Positions 16,410 through 25,254 of a stretch of 52,413 nt of DNA are shown piece after piece. The position numbers and the translations under genes were made by a program. The notes beneath the pieces are model-generated. The model did no database searches, was not told where the DNA came from, and saw nothing but the letters and a program-made list of their open reading frames with translations. Numbering within the stretch: the stretch's first letter is position 1; every line of letters starts with the position of its first letter. Source of the DNA: Opitutaceae bacterium (lineage in GTDB: Bacteria > Verrucomicrobiota > Verrucomicrobiia > Opitutales > Opitutaceae). The stretch is taken from assembly GCA_003151495.1 (NCBI GenBank), contig PLXR01000130.1, positions 1 to 52,413 of the forward strand, written 5' to 3'.

Positions 16410-17666
16410 ATGGCTGAACTCGTAGGAAACGTCCTGGTGGGTCAATCTGGTGGTCCGACCTCCGTCATCAACGCAAGCTTGGCCGGCATCGTGGCCGAGG
16501 CTCTAAACCACGAGGCCATCGAGGAGATTTACGGCGGCCTCAACGGGGTGCTCGGCATCCTCCAGGAGGACGTGGTGGACCTCGCCTCCGAGTCGCAGCA
16601 GCAGATCCGCGCGCTCCGCCATACCCCCGGCGCCGCCCTCGGGACCTGCCGCTACAAGCTCAAGAAGCAGCAGGACTTCGAGCGGGTGCTCGAGGTGTTC
16701 AAGGCCCACAACATCCGGTATTTCTTCTACATCGGCGGGAACGACTCCCAGGACACGGCCGACAAGATCTCCAAGCTCGCGCAGCAGCAGGGCTACGAGC
16801 TCCGGGTGATCGGCGTCCCGAAGACGATCGACAACGACCTGACCGGCACGGACCACTGCCCGGGATACGGCAGCGTGATCAAGTACCTGGCGACGACGGT
16901 CCGCGAGATCGCCTGCGACAACGAGGCGATGGGCCAGGGCGACCTGGTCTCGATCGTCGAGGTCATGGGCCGGAGCGCCGGCTGGATCGCCGCCGGAACC
17001 GCGCTCGCGAAGCGCCGCGACCACCCCCACGACGCCCCCCACCTTATCCTCCTGCCCGAGGTCCCGTTCAACCAGGAGAAGGTCCTGGAGGACGTGCGCC
17101 GGGTGCTCAAGCGCGAGAAGTACTGCCTGATCGTCGTCGCCGAGGGTCTGGTCGACGCGGACGGCAACTACCTCGCCGCCGACTCCGCCACGGACGCCTT
17201 CGGCCACGCAAAGCTCGGCGGCGCTGGCGAGGCGCTCGGCGAGATCATCGAGACCGGGATACCGACCGCGAAGGTCCGCGTCGCCCGGCCGGGCCTCATC
17301 CAGCGCGCGGCGGCGCACGCCGCCTCGAAGACGGACGCCGACGAGGCCTTCCTCGCCGGCCAGGCCGCCGTACGCGCCGCGATCGCGGGCGAGACCGACA
17401 AGATGGTCACGCTCGTCCGCGGGGAGACCGAGCACTACACCGTCGAGACCGGCCTTGCGCCCCTCAGCGAGATCGCCAACGGCACGAAGAAGCTTCCCAG
17501 GGAGTGGATCAACGAGGACCTGGTCAGCATGAACTTCCAGTTCCTGCGCTACGCCCAGCCCCTGATCCAGGGCGAGGTCGTGCTGCCGCACGACGCCGGC
17601 GTGCCCTTGTACGCCCGCCTCGACAAGGTCCGGGTGGACAAGGTCCTGCCCGCCTACGAGGTCTGA
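16410..17666 (+). CDS. pfp: PPi-dependent 6-phosphofructokinase
   Basis: Phosphorylates fructose 6-phosphate, very likely with pyrophosphate instead of ATP, making glycolysis reversible at this step. 418 residues. The phosphoryl-donor site reads GGND (109-112), where ATP enzymes have GGDG, and PKTIDND (137-143). The Lys in PKTIDND replaces a Gly of ATP-dependent enzymes and is the accepted mark of PPi use. The N-terminal GQSGGPTSVINA binds the donor and MGRSAGWIA the sugar phosphate. The length fits the roughly 410-residue PPi-PFK clade common in Verrucomicrobia and Clostridia. The 3' end overlaps the convergent cstA gene by 13 bp. Confidence 0.93.
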   Translation: MAELVGNVLVGQSGGPTSVINASLAGIVAEALNHEAIEEIYGGLNGVLGILQEDVVDLASESQQQIRALRHTPGAALGTCRYKLKKQQDFERVLEVFKAHNIRYFFYIGGNDSQDTADKISKLAQQQGYELRVIGVPKTIDNDLTGTDHCPGYGSVIKYLATTVREIACDNEAMGQGDLVSIVEVMGRSAGWIAAGTALAKRRDHPHDAPHLILLPEVPFNQEKVLEDVRRVLKREKYCLIVVAEGLVDADGNYLAADSATDAFGHAKLGGAGEALGEIIETGIPTAKVRVARPGLIQRAAAHAASKTDADEAFLAGQAAVRAAIAGETDKMVTLVRGETEHYTVETGLAPLSEIANGTKKLPREWINEDLVSMNFQFLRYAQPLIQGEVVLPHDAGVPLYARLDKVRVDKVLPAYEV

Positions 17667-19684
17667 TCGGCCCTCGAGGCCACGAACGGCTCCTCGCGCA
17701 GGTCGGGCGCCCGCCCGCCCGCGAGGAGGAGCCACCACACCCGCGCGTTCGCGGCGACGACGACGACGGACAGGAGGACGAAGGCGGCCGTCACCGCCGC
17801 GTCGACATGGGCGTTGAGCGCCTGGCGCGTGCCCGATGCGGCGCGCGCGGCGCTCAGGAACCCGAGCCTCGGGTCCGGGCTGAAGATCTTCATCCATCCG
17901 GCCGTCAGCGTGACGGCCATGAGCCACGCGAGCGGGGCGAGCGTGACCCACATGTGCCGCGCGCGCCCCATCTTGATCAGCACCGTGGTGCCCAGCGCGA
18001 GCGCGATCACGGCAAGGAGCTGGTTGGCCACGCCGAAGATCGGCCACAGGGAGTTGATGCCGCCGAGCGGGTCGACGACCCCCTGGTAGAGGAACCAGCC
18101 CCATGCGCCCACGAAGAGCGCCGTGGCGCCGACGTTGCCCGCGAGCGACCGGGTGTCCCCGAGCGGCTTCCAGGCCAGGCCGAGCAGGTCCTGGACGAGG
18201 AAGCGCCCGATCCGGGTCCCGGCGTCGATCGTGGTGAGGATGAACAGCGCCTCGAACATGATCGCGAAGTGGTACCAGACGGCCATCGCCGTCCTCCCAT
18301 GGAAGACCCCCGCGAGCATGCGCGCCATGCCGAGCGCGAACGTGGGCGCGCCCCCGGCGCGGCCCATCATGGTCTTCTCCCCGACGCTCGCCGCGAGGGC
18401 CGACATGTCGGCGGGCGTGACCGCGAAGCCGAGCGCCGAGAGGTGCGCCGTCACCGCGGCCGCGTCGCCCTTCATGTTGATCGCGAAGTACTGGCCGGGC
18501 GCCATCGCGCAGGCGGCGATGATCGCCATGATCCCGACGCACATCTCGGTCATCATGGCTCCGTAGCCGATCGTCCTGATGTCGCGCTCCCGCGCGAGGA
18601 GCTTGGGCGTCGTCCCCGACGACACGATCGCGTGGAACCCCGACACCGCGGCGCAGGCGATCGTGATGAAGCAGAAGGGGAAGACCGGCCCGGCGAACAC
18701 GGGCCCGGTGCCGTCCGTGAACCGCGTGAGGGCGGGCATGCGCAGGTGGGGCCCGAGGACGACGATCGCGATGCCGAGGGCCGCGATCGTCCCCACCTTC
18801 ATGAAGGTGCTCAGGTAGTCCCGCGGGGCCAGGAGGAGCCAGACCGGGACGATCGAGGCGACGAGGCCGTATCCCATGATCCACCAGGCGAGCGTCGTGC
18901 CCCTGAGCGTGAGGAGGCCCTCGACCGCGGTCCCTGCGATGAACTGCCCGCCCCAGGATGCCGCGGCGAGGCCGACAATCCCCGCGGCGGTGACCCAGCC
19001 GAGAACCGCGCGGTTGTGCCCTCCCGAGCGGAGCGCGAGGCCCATCAGGAGGGCGATCGGCATGGTCGCGGCGATCGTGAAGACCCCCCAGGGGGATTCG
19101 GCAAGGGCGTTCACGACGACAAGGGCCAGCACCGCCAGGAGGACGACGGAGATCGCCGTGATGCTGACAAGCGCCGCGAGCCCCGCGAAGGGCCCCACCT
19201 CGTCGCGGACCATCCGGCCAAGGGAGCGGCCCCCGCGCCGGACGGAGCAGAAGAGGATGATGCTGTCGTGGACCGCGCCGCCGAAGACCGCTCCGATCAG
19301 TATCCAGAGGAAGCCGGGCAGGTACCCGAACTGCGCCGCGAGAACCGGGCCCACGAGGGGGCCGGGCCCGGCGATGGCCGCAAAGTGGTGGCCGAAGACG
19401 ACCCAGCGGTTCGTGCGGACGAAGTCCTTTCCGTCCGAATGGGTCTCGGACGGCGTGGCGCGGCTCTCGTCGAGGGTCAGGACCCTCGCCATCAGCCACG
19501 CCGAATGGAACCGGTAGGCGATCGCGAACACGCATGCGGCGGCCACCACCATCCAGAGGGCGCTCACCTCCTCGCCGCGGGACCACGCGAGGACCGCGAT
19601 GCTCGCCGCGCCCGCCGCGGCCACGGCCGTCCACCCGGCGATGCGGAGGATTTTCACGGGGGCGCTGGATTCCGCTCGGGTCAT
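17654..19684 (-). CDS. cstA: Carbon starvation protein CstA (peptide/pyruvate transporter)
   Basis: Polytopic inner-membrane transporter of 676 residues; CstA proteins take up peptides and/or pyruvate under carbon limitation. Hallmarks: VFGHHFAAIAGPGPLVGPVLAAQFGYLPG near residues 74-102 and GAVHDSIILFCSVRRGG, then many helices, including MFEALFILTTIDAGTRIGRF. The start is taken at MTRAESSAP: the longer frame adds 48 residues without homology and runs into the divergent gene's start. Regulation by carbon state (CRP in enterics) cannot be seen here. Divergent from the cytochrome/DUF2231 gene; convergent with pfp. Confidence 0.94.
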   Translation of the reverse strand: MTRAESSAPVKILRIAGWTAVAAAGAASIAVLAWSRGEEVSALWMVVAAACVFAIAYRFHSAWLMARVLTLDESRATPSETHSDGKDFVRTNRWVVFGHHFAAIAGPGPLVGPVLAAQFGYLPGFLWILIGAVFGGAVHDSIILFCSVRRGGRSLGRMVRDEVGPFAGLAALVSITAISVVLLAVLALVVVNALAESPWGVFTIAATMPIALLMGLALRSGGHNRAVLGWVTAAGIVGLAAASWGGQFIAGTAVEGLLTLRGTTLAWWIMGYGLVASIVPVWLLLAPRDYLSTFMKVGTIAALGIAIVVLGPHLRMPALTRFTDGTGPVFAGPVFPFCFITIACAAVSGFHAIVSSGTTPKLLARERDIRTIGYGAMMTEMCVGIMAIIAACAMAPGQYFAINMKGDAAAVTAHLSALGFAVTPADMSALAASVGEKTMMGRAGGAPTFALGMARMLAGVFHGRTAMAVWYHFAIMFEALFILTTIDAGTRIGRFLVQDLLGLAWKPLGDTRSLAGNVGATALFVGAWGWFLYQGVVDPLGGINSLWPIFGVANQLLAVIALALGTTVLIKMGRARHMWVTLAPLAWLMAVTLTAGWMKIFSPDPRLGFLSAARAASGTRQALNAHVDAAVTAAFVLLSVVVVAANARVWWLLLAGGRAPDLREEPFVASRADQTS

Positions 19685-19818
19685 GGGGAATTTGTCGGGG
19701 AAGGCGCGGCAGGGTGGCCGATCCCGGCCCACCGCGCAAGAGCGACCAGGCGAACTTGTTGGGTTGCCACCCCTCCGGGCCGTCGCCCATCTTCGCCCGT
19801 CCTTTGGCAACGCCAAGC

Positions 19819-20787
19819 ATGCCCCCACCTTCGCCCATTGCCCGGGAAACCCGCCCCGGCCCGTGCCGGGCGGCGGGCGCGATCCTTGCGGCGGTCCTCT
19901 GGGCCGCGCTCATCGTCGCCGCGCGTCAGTTCCCGCCCGACGGGCGCGAGCGGGCGAGCCTGTGCCAGTTCCTGGGAAGGTTCCATCCCCTGCTGGTCCA
20001 CGGTCCGGTGGCCTTCCTGGTCCTCGTGCCGCTCCTGGAACTCGCGGGACGGCGCGCGAAGTGGGCGCACCTGCGCCCCGCGGCGGGATGGATCCTCACG
20101 CTCGCGGCCGCGGCCGGGTTCCTCGCGGCCTTCGACGGGTGGCTCCTCGCCTGGAGCGGCGGATACAGGGGCCGGGACATCACCGTCCACATGTGGGGGG
20201 GAGTGTGGCTTGCGGCCGTCTGCGCGGCGGCGGCATGGGCCCGGGGCAGCCCCGGCGCGGCGCGCCGCGGCTACCCCGCCCTCCTCGCCGGAACCTTTGC
20301 CCTCATGGTCTGGACGGCGCACGGGGGCGGGTCGGTCACCCACGGGGACGGCTTCCTGACGGAAAGGATGCCGGCGCGGATGAGGTCCTGGTTCGGAATT
20401 CCCGTGACGCCCACCCCCGGAGCGGCGCCGGCCGCGGCCGCTCCCTCGGGCGTGCTGCACACCGGCCTTGCGAGCGTCGACCCGGCGAACGCCGCCTTCT
20501 ATCCAGTCCACGTCGCCCCCCTCCTCGAGCGCAGCTGCGTCCGGTGCCACAAGCCCGAGAAGCACAAGGCCGGGCTCAGGATGGACACGCTTGCCCTCCT
20601 GCTGGCCGGCGGCACGGACGGGCCCGTCATCGCCCCGGGCAACCCGGGCAAGAGCGAACTCATCCGCAGGGTGAAGCTTCCGGCGAAGGACGACGACTCC
20701 ATGCCCAGCGACGGCGACAAGCCCCTGGCCCCCGAGGAGATACAGATGATCGAGCGCTGGATCGCCGCGGGGGCGAAAGGCGGCTGA
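19819..20787 (+). CDS. DUF2231 membrane domain - c-type cytochrome fusion
   Basis: Membrane-bound c-type cytochrome of 322 residues, probably facing the periplasm. The N-terminal part (about 15-180) has four to five helices and the LGRFHPLLVHGPVAFLV pattern of DUF2231. The C-terminal part has one haem motif CVRCH (C240, C243, H244) in a planctomycete-type cytochrome domain, with an axial Met candidate in DDSMPSDGDKPL. Residues after the haem site (KAGLRMDTLALLLAGG) match the PSCyt1 domains of Planctomycetes and Verrucomicrobia. Partner and redox role are unknown. The DsbD-type gene 46 bp downstream could help keep haem-binding cysteines reduced. Confidence 0.85.
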   Translation: MPPPSPIARETRPGPCRAAGAILAAVLWAALIVAARQFPPDGRERASLCQFLGRFHPLLVHGPVAFLVLVPLLELAGRRAKWAHLRPAAGWILTLAAAAGFLAAFDGWLLAWSGGYRGRDITVHMWGGVWLAAVCAAAAWARGSPGAARRGYPALLAGTFALMVWTAHGGGSVTHGDGFLTERMPARMRSWFGIPVTPTPGAAPAAAAPSGVLHTGLASVDPANAAFYPVHVAPLLERSCVRCHKPEKHKAGLRMDTLALLLAGGTDGPVIAPGNPGKSELIRRVKLPAKDDDSMPSDGDKPLAPEEIQMIERWIAAGAKGG

Positions 20788-20833
20788 GCGCTTGCGGGCG
20801 GGCCGGTTGGCATCACACTGGGCTTTCCCCCGC

Positions 20834-22912
20834 ATGAAGCGAACGCCCGGCCCCGCCCTCATTTTCGCCCTCGCGCTCCTCGCCTCCGTCATTCCGGGGG
20901 CAACGGCCCAGGTGAGCTCCTCGCTGGTCGCGGCGGATTCGTCGATCCAGCCGGGCAGGCCCTTCACCGTGGCGCTCCGGCTCGTCCACAAGCCGCACTG
21001 GCACTCCTACTGGATAAACCCCGGCACGGGCCTTCCCACGACGCTCAAGTGGAGCCTGCCCGCGGGCTGGTCCGCCGGCGAGATCCAGTGGCCCGCGCCC
21101 ATGGTCCTCACGGACAGCCGCGGGACCGTGATCGGGAACGGGTACGACGGCGACCTGCTCCTGCCCGTGACGATCACCCCGCCCGCGGACCTGAAGGCGG
21201 ATGCGACGGCCGAGATCGCGGCGGCCGCGGAATGGCTGATGTGCCTTGAGGAGTGCGTTCCCGGGAGCGCAAAGCTCTCGCTCACTCTCCCGGTCTCCGC
21301 GGCGCCCCCCCAGCCCGACCCCGTGTTCGGGGCCAGGATCCGCATGGTCCTCGCCCAGCTTCCCGCCGCCGACCCCGCCTGGACGGTCTCGGCCACCCGC
21401 GACGCGAAGTCCGCCGTCCTCACAATCCAGCCGGTCGGCGCAGGCGGCCCGTCGCGGACGGCCGAGGGGCTGCATTTCTTCTCCGAGGACGGCACGATCG
21501 CCTCCGACCTTCCCCAGAAGGCCGTGTCCGACGGGAAGGGGGGATTCGTGCTCACGCTTCCGGTCACCTCGGACGGCCCGGGCGACATGGTGCGCCTCAA
21601 GGGCGTGCTCACCTCGAGCCAGGGCTGGCACGCCGACGGCTCGCTCCCGGGCATCACGGTGAACGCGGTCTTCGGGGCCGCGGGCGCGGCCGCCGCCACG
21701 CCGGCCGCGCCGGCAGCGGGCGGCCTACTCGGAACGCTCGTCCTGGCGTTTGTCGGGGGTCTGATCCTCAACCTGATGCCCTGCGTCTTCCCGGTCCTCG
21801 GGATCAAGATCCTGGGTTTCGTCAACCAGGCCGGTTCCGACCGCCGCAAGGTCACGCTCCACGGCCTCGTGTTCGCCTCGGGCGTCCTCGTCTCGTTCTG
21901 GGTGCTGGCCGGGATCCTCGCCGTGCTCCGCGCTGGGGGCAGCCAGCTTGGATGGGGCTTCCAGCTCCAGTCCCCGGCGTTCGTGTTCGGGCTAGCGGCC
22001 GCGATGCTCGCCTTCGCGCTCAACATGAGCGGCGTCTTCGAGTTCGGCCTCACGGCCACGGGCATCGGGTCGCAGCTGCAGTCCAAGTCCGGGCTCCTCG
22101 GGTCCTTCCTCACGGGGGCCCTTGCCACCGTCGCCGCGACCCCCTGCGCCGCGCCCTTCCTCGCACCCGCGCTCGGGGCGGCGCTCGCCCTTTCCACGGT
22201 CGAGTCGTTCGCAATCTTCACGGTCATCGCGATTGGGCTGTCCGCGCCCTACCTGCTCCTCTCGGCGTTCCCGGCGGCCGTAAAGGTCCTGCCCCGGCCC
22301 GGGGCATGGATGGAGACCTTCAAGCAGGCCATGGCCTTCCCTCTCTACGCCACGGTCGCCTACCTTGTGTGGGTGCTCGCCGGCCAGGTGCCCGAGGCCG
22401 GGTTCCTCGCGGTGATGTTCGGGCTCGTCCTCGTCGCCATGGCCGTGTGGGCCTACGGCAGGTGGAACGCCCCCGGCGCATCGCCGGGCAGGGCCCGGTT
22501 CGGGACGACGGCATGCGTCGTCCTCCTGGCGCTCGGCGCATGGACGGGCTGGCCCGTCGCCCCGGGTGCGGGCGAGCTTGTCTGGGAGAAATGGAGCCCC
22601 GAGGCCGTGGAGAAACTCCGTTCCGAGAACCGCGTGGTTTATGTGGATTTCACCGCGCGCTGGTGCGCGACTTGCCAGGCGAACAAGCGCCTGGTGTTCC
22701 ACTCCGATGAGGTCCTCAAGCGCTTCGAGGAGCGGCACGTCGCCGCGCTCCGCGGCGACTGGACCAACAAGGATCCCCAGATCACCGAGGAATTGGCCAA
22801 GTACCACAGGGCCGCCGTGCCGTTCAACCTGGTCTGGCTGCCGGGCCGGGTCGATCCGGTGATCCTCCCGGAGATCCTTTCGCCGTCGGACGTCCTGGAC
22901 GCGATCCGCTGA
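20834..22912 (+). CDS. dsbD: DsbD-type thiol:disulfide interchange protein
   Basis: Carries electrons from cytoplasmic thioredoxin to periplasmic thiols. 692 residues in three parts: a signal peptide and DsbC-like periplasmic domain (about 25-290, with CLEECVPG); an eight-helix membrane domain (about 297-585) holding the paired cysteines in NLMPCVFPVLG and ATPCAAPFLAP; and a C-terminal thioredoxin domain with active site CATC (C611, C614). The longer upstream frame was rejected because MKRTPGPALIFALALL begins a clear signal peptide. It sits 46 bp behind a c-type cytochrome gene on the same strand, consistent with cytochrome maturation. Confidence 0.92.
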   Translation: MKRTPGPALIFALALLASVIPGATAQVSSSLVAADSSIQPGRPFTVALRLVHKPHWHSYWINPGTGLPTTLKWSLPAGWSAGEIQWPAPMVLTDSRGTVIGNGYDGDLLLPVTITPPADLKADATAEIAAAAEWLMCLEECVPGSAKLSLTLPVSAAPPQPDPVFGARIRMVLAQLPAADPAWTVSATRDAKSAVLTIQPVGAGGPSRTAEGLHFFSEDGTIASDLPQKAVSDGKGGFVLTLPVTSDGPGDMVRLKGVLTSSQGWHADGSLPGITVNAVFGAAGAAAATPAAPAAGGLLGTLVLAFVGGLILNLMPCVFPVLGIKILGFVNQAGSDRRKVTLHGLVFASGVLVSFWVLAGILAVLRAGGSQLGWGFQLQSPAFVFGLAAAMLAFALNMSGVFEFGLTATGIGSQLQSKSGLLGSFLTGALATVAATPCAAPFLAPALGAALALSTVESFAIFTVIAIGLSAPYLLLSAFPAAVKVLPRPGAWMETFKQAMAFPLYATVAYLVWVLAGQVPEAGFLAVMFGLVLVAMAVWAYGRWNAPGASPGRARFGTTACVVLLALGAWTGWPVAPGAGELVWEKWSPEAVEKLRSENRVVYVDFTARWCATCQANKRLVFHSDEVLKRFEERHVAALRGDWTNKDPQITEELAKYHRAAVPFNLVWLPGRVDPVILPEILSPSDVLDAIR

Positions 22913-23118
22913 GGGGCAAGCCCGGCAAGTGGAGAACTTCAGCTAAGTTTCTTAATTACCAGGTTGGTTTTTATAAAATCAGGATAGATTTTAAGAATCG
23001 GGGTGGTCATTTCGGGTGCCCAAGGTCTTTAAAGGATTTTTTGGGGGACTAGCGCCCGGAAATCGGCTGGGGAATTTTTTCACCGGGGCCGTTGGCGACA
23101 GTCAGCGCTGTGCGCTGG
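22913..23118. other. AT-rich spacer between dsbD and the anti-sigma gene
   Basis: Convergent spacer of 206 bp, markedly AT-richer than its surroundings from about 22940 (CTTAATTACC, TTTTTATAAAATCAGG). It holds a CTAAG-type string (CTAAGTTTCTTAA, about 22944-22956) like those at 8366 and 25187. No clear terminator or gene. It marks the left edge of the AT-richer block. Confidence 0.5.
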
Positions 23119-23652
23119 TCAGATCATACGGCGGGCGAAGCTGAGGCCGATCCAACCGGACAAGACCCCCATGCCTGCCACCATCAAGCAGACCGTCATC
23201 GGCAGCGCAGGCCCGGCCGTGGAGCCGAACAAATCAGCGTGACGGTAGATTTCGGTCGCCAATGTTTTGCTGCCCACGGTGATCGCAAACACCGTCAGGC
23301 CGTACGAGAGGCCCACGAACAATCGCTTGAGGGTGACGAGTGAACCGATTCGAGGCCTTGATCGATGGAATTCCGCTTCCAAGCTTCGCCGCCGTTCGGC
23401 CGCCTCGTCCGGGCTCAACAGCGGGGGAAGCGCTTCGATCCGCCGTTGCAGTTGAGCCCGCCAAGCTGGTCCCGGCTTGAGCGGGCTGAGTTGCGTCGAA
23501 AGCGCCGTGTCGATTGTGAGTTGCCGGGCGTTCCACGCGCGGCAATTCGCGCAGGAATCAAGATGGGCGTTGAGTTCGTCGGCTCGATCCCCGGGGCCGC
23601 CCCCGTGGTGAAGTCGGTCGAGAATCCGGGTTTGGGCGTCGCAGCAATTCAT
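23119..23652 (-). CDS. Anti-sigma factor, zinc-finger type, membrane-bound
   Basis: Probable anti-sigma factor that holds the ECF sigma factor encoded just upstream. 177 residues. The N-terminal anti-sigma domain has a HxxxCxxC zinc motif (H30, C34, C37 in HLDSCANC) after a CC pair at 3-4. A charged linker follows, then two predicted membrane helices (about 111-132 and 149-172). The start overlaps the sigma stop by 4 bp (ATGA), the usual arrangement for co-regulated sigma/anti-sigma pairs. The signal sensed is unknown. Codon use is less GC-biased than in the flanking housekeeping genes. Confidence 0.82.
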   Translation of the reverse strand: MNCCDAQTRILDRLHHGGGPGDRADELNAHLDSCANCRAWNARQLTIDTALSTQLSPLKPGPAWRAQLQRRIEALPPLLSPDEAAERRRSLEAEFHRSRPRIGSLVTLKRLFVGLSYGLTVFAITVGSKTLATEIYRHADLFGSTAGPALPMTVCLMVAGMGVLSGWIGLSFARRMI

Positions 23653-24320
23653 CGGGAATCGGGTTTGATTCGGGAGCTCGTTTCGCTTGGCCTTGTTGCG
23701 AGCATCCGGCCAAATTGAAGTTTGGTCCGATGCAACAGTGTCTTGACGGATCCCACCGGCATGCCGAGCAGGGCCGCCGTCTCCTCGTGGGACTTCTGCT
23801 CCAGATAGAACAGCGTCACGACCTGCCGCTGGCGTTCGGTGAGTCGTTGCAAGAGTTCGGCGACGTCAAGGCTCGAACCGCTGGCCGGGTCCCGCACAGC
23901 CATCGCCGAATCGGCCTCAAGGGAGGTGGCCTGATCCGGATCATCCATGGAAACCGAAGGACGGGCCGCATGGCGCCTCAACTCGGTGCAGCATGTGTTA
24001 CGTGCAATTGTATAAATCCAGGTCGACAGCGCGGCGCGGCCGTCGTAGCCCGGCAGGCCCTTCCAGACCCTCAGGAAGGACTCCTGAGCCAAATCCTCCG
24101 CTCTAGCCCGGTTCCGCGTCATGCTGTAGGCGAGCCGAAAGACCTTGGACTGGAATTGATCCACGATGCCCTCAAAGGCCGCGTGAAAATTCCCCTCGTC
24201 AAGAAGCTGGCGGAGGTCGAGTTCATGCTCAGGGCAGGCCTGAGTATCGGGATTGTTTGGGAGATCCACGCCGGAGGTCTGCTTCGGGTTGATACTCAAT
24301 ATGCACCCGAAAGGTTTCAT
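23649..24320 (-). CDS. ECF RNA polymerase sigma factor (RpoE-like)
   Basis: Alternative sigma factor of 223 residues directing RNA polymerase to a stress or envelope regulon. Region 2 includes FRLAYSMTRNRARAEDLAQESFLRVWKGL, with the strand-separation loop in ALSTWIYTIARNTCCTELRR. Region 4 is a helix-turn-helix (LTERQRQVVTLFYLEQKSHEETAALLGMPVGSVKTLLHR). The N-terminal 35 residues are not conserved, so the start may be later. Co-transcribed with the downstream anti-sigma gene. Its own target promoters cannot be identified here; the boxes at 34.5-37.6 kb do not look like ECF -35 elements. Divergent from a small membrane protein gene. Confidence 0.92.
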   Translation of the reverse strand: MKPFGCILSINPKQTSGVDLPNNPDTQACPEHELDLRQLLDEGNFHAAFEGIVDQFQSKVFRLAYSMTRNRARAEDLAQESFLRVWKGLPGYDGRAALSTWIYTIARNTCCTELRRHAARPSVSMDDPDQATSLEADSAMAVRDPASGSSLDVAELLQRLTERQRQVVTLFYLEQKSHEETAALLGMPVGSVKTLLHRTKLQFGRMLATRPSETSSRIKPDSR

Positions 24321-24336
24321 TATTCGAAAATTCCGC

Positions 24337-24357
24337 GGTTTTCAATTCATTGAAACC
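24337..24357. promoter_or_regulatory. Inverted repeat in sigma-factor divergent promoter region
   Basis: GGTTTTCAAT-TC-ATTGAAACC, complementary except for one bulged base. It lies in the 68-bp space between the ECF sigma gene and the divergent DUF6249-like gene, so it could be an operator or an mRNA hairpin. Confidence 0.4.
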
Positions 24358-24388
24358 AGAAGGCCATGGCTGGAGTAGAATAGGGGTG

Positions 24389-24829
24389 ATGAACTTTAAC
24401 AACCTGCCTACCGTGCTGCCCTTCTTAATCCCAATCGTGGGGATGCTTATTCCTATCGCGGCCATTATTTTCCACTACCTCCAGCGTCGCGACCTGCTTC
24501 GGGCTTGGCACGAACAGCGCATGGCGGCGATTGCCAAAGGGATCGAATTGCCCCCGATGCCCTTCGATCTGAACGACGAATCTCAGTGTTCCGCCTCCGG
24601 AAGTGCGGCCAACCCGAACAAGAACCTCCTTACCGGACTGATTCTTATCGCGTGCGGATTTGGAGTCGGCGTGTTTCTTCGGGCGATCCGGCCCATGATT
24701 GGGATCGACATCTGGGCCGCCGGGGCAATTCCGGCCCTGCTCGGCGTCGCTTTCGTCATCTTTCACTACGCCGGGGGCCGCGCTGCGATACCTCCCGCCG
24801 AGAACGATCCGAGCCAGCGCAGGCACTAA
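24389..24829 (+). CDS. Small membrane protein, DUF6249-like
   Basis: Membrane protein of 146 residues with unknown function. A first helix (about 7-28, PFLIPIVGMLIPIAAIIFHY) is followed by LQRRDLLRAWHEQRMAAIAKGIELPP, a basic cytoplasmic stretch seen in DUF6249-type proteins that often neighbour ECF sigma factors. Two more helices lie near 75-92 and 103-122. The ATG at 24389 follows TAGGGG; an in-frame TTG at 24350 is less likely because it lies inside an inverted repeat. Divergent from the sigma gene; a regulatory link is plausible but only inferred. Confidence 0.65.
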   Translation: MNFNNLPTVLPFLIPIVGMLIPIAAIIFHYLQRRDLLRAWHEQRMAAIAKGIELPPMPFDLNDESQCSASGSAANPNKNLLTGLILIACGFGVGVFLRAIRPMIGIDIWAAGAIPALLGVAFVIFHYAGGRAAIPPAENDPSQRRH

Positions 24830-25182
24830 AGTGCGCAAATGCTGGAATTTGTGGAGCCAAGCACTTACCGCATCGCGCCCTTGAATCGGCGGCGATCGTC
24901 AGGAACGTCACCATTCTGAATCGGAGTTACGAGGGGCGCGTCGGTTCCGATCCCTAGCATCGCTCTGATCGAGACATGGTTTTCGCGCGATACTTGGAAA
25001 CCGCAATTGTCAGAGAGCAAGCGCTTCGTCGTGAGGCCAACGCTACCAATCCCGAAATTCGTTAAAAACCGCCTGAAATGAGAATCAATCTCGGGTCGGT
25101 TCCGGGTATCTTTTGGAGCACTTAAAATCCTGCGGAATAACTCTGAAAACTTAGGTCAAACTTTCCAAAAGGTGGAGAAAAT
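24830..25182. other. Gene-free AT-richer stretch
   Basis: About 350 bp between two converging genes with no supported ORF. AAGTGC (24831-24836) is complementary to GCACTT (24859-24864). CTTAGGT near 25150 is complementary to ACCTAAG at 25184, the start of the tandem repeat; the intervening arm could fold. It may be decayed sequence. Confidence 0.4.
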
Positions 25183-25242
25183 CACCTAAGGTCTTAGATT
25201 GTCGCCTAGGCTATTAAGCAAGCACCTAAGATATTAAGAATC
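25183..25242. repeat. Three tandem imperfect 20-bp repeats
   Basis: Units at 25183-25202, 25203-25222 and 25223-25242. Shared pattern CNCCTANGNTNTTA; the units start CACCTAAGG, CGCCTAGGC and CACCTAAGA. The first contains the palindrome CTAAG-GT-CTTAG. The array ends 12 bp from the stop of the CPBP gene, on that gene's 3' side. Function unknown: possible protein-binding array or transcript-end structure. Confidence 0.7.
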
Positions 25243-25254
25243 GGGGGAGCCAAA

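Noticed and set aside
16503..19653. Long minus-strand frame running under pfp and cstA
   Set aside because: Arg/Gly/Asp-rich shadow of two well-supported genes, a common artefact in GC-rich DNA.
24350..24388. Longer start (TTG) for the DUF6249-like gene
   Set aside because: It starts inside an inverted repeat and adds residues unlike the family; the ATG at 24389 has a better ribosome-binding context.
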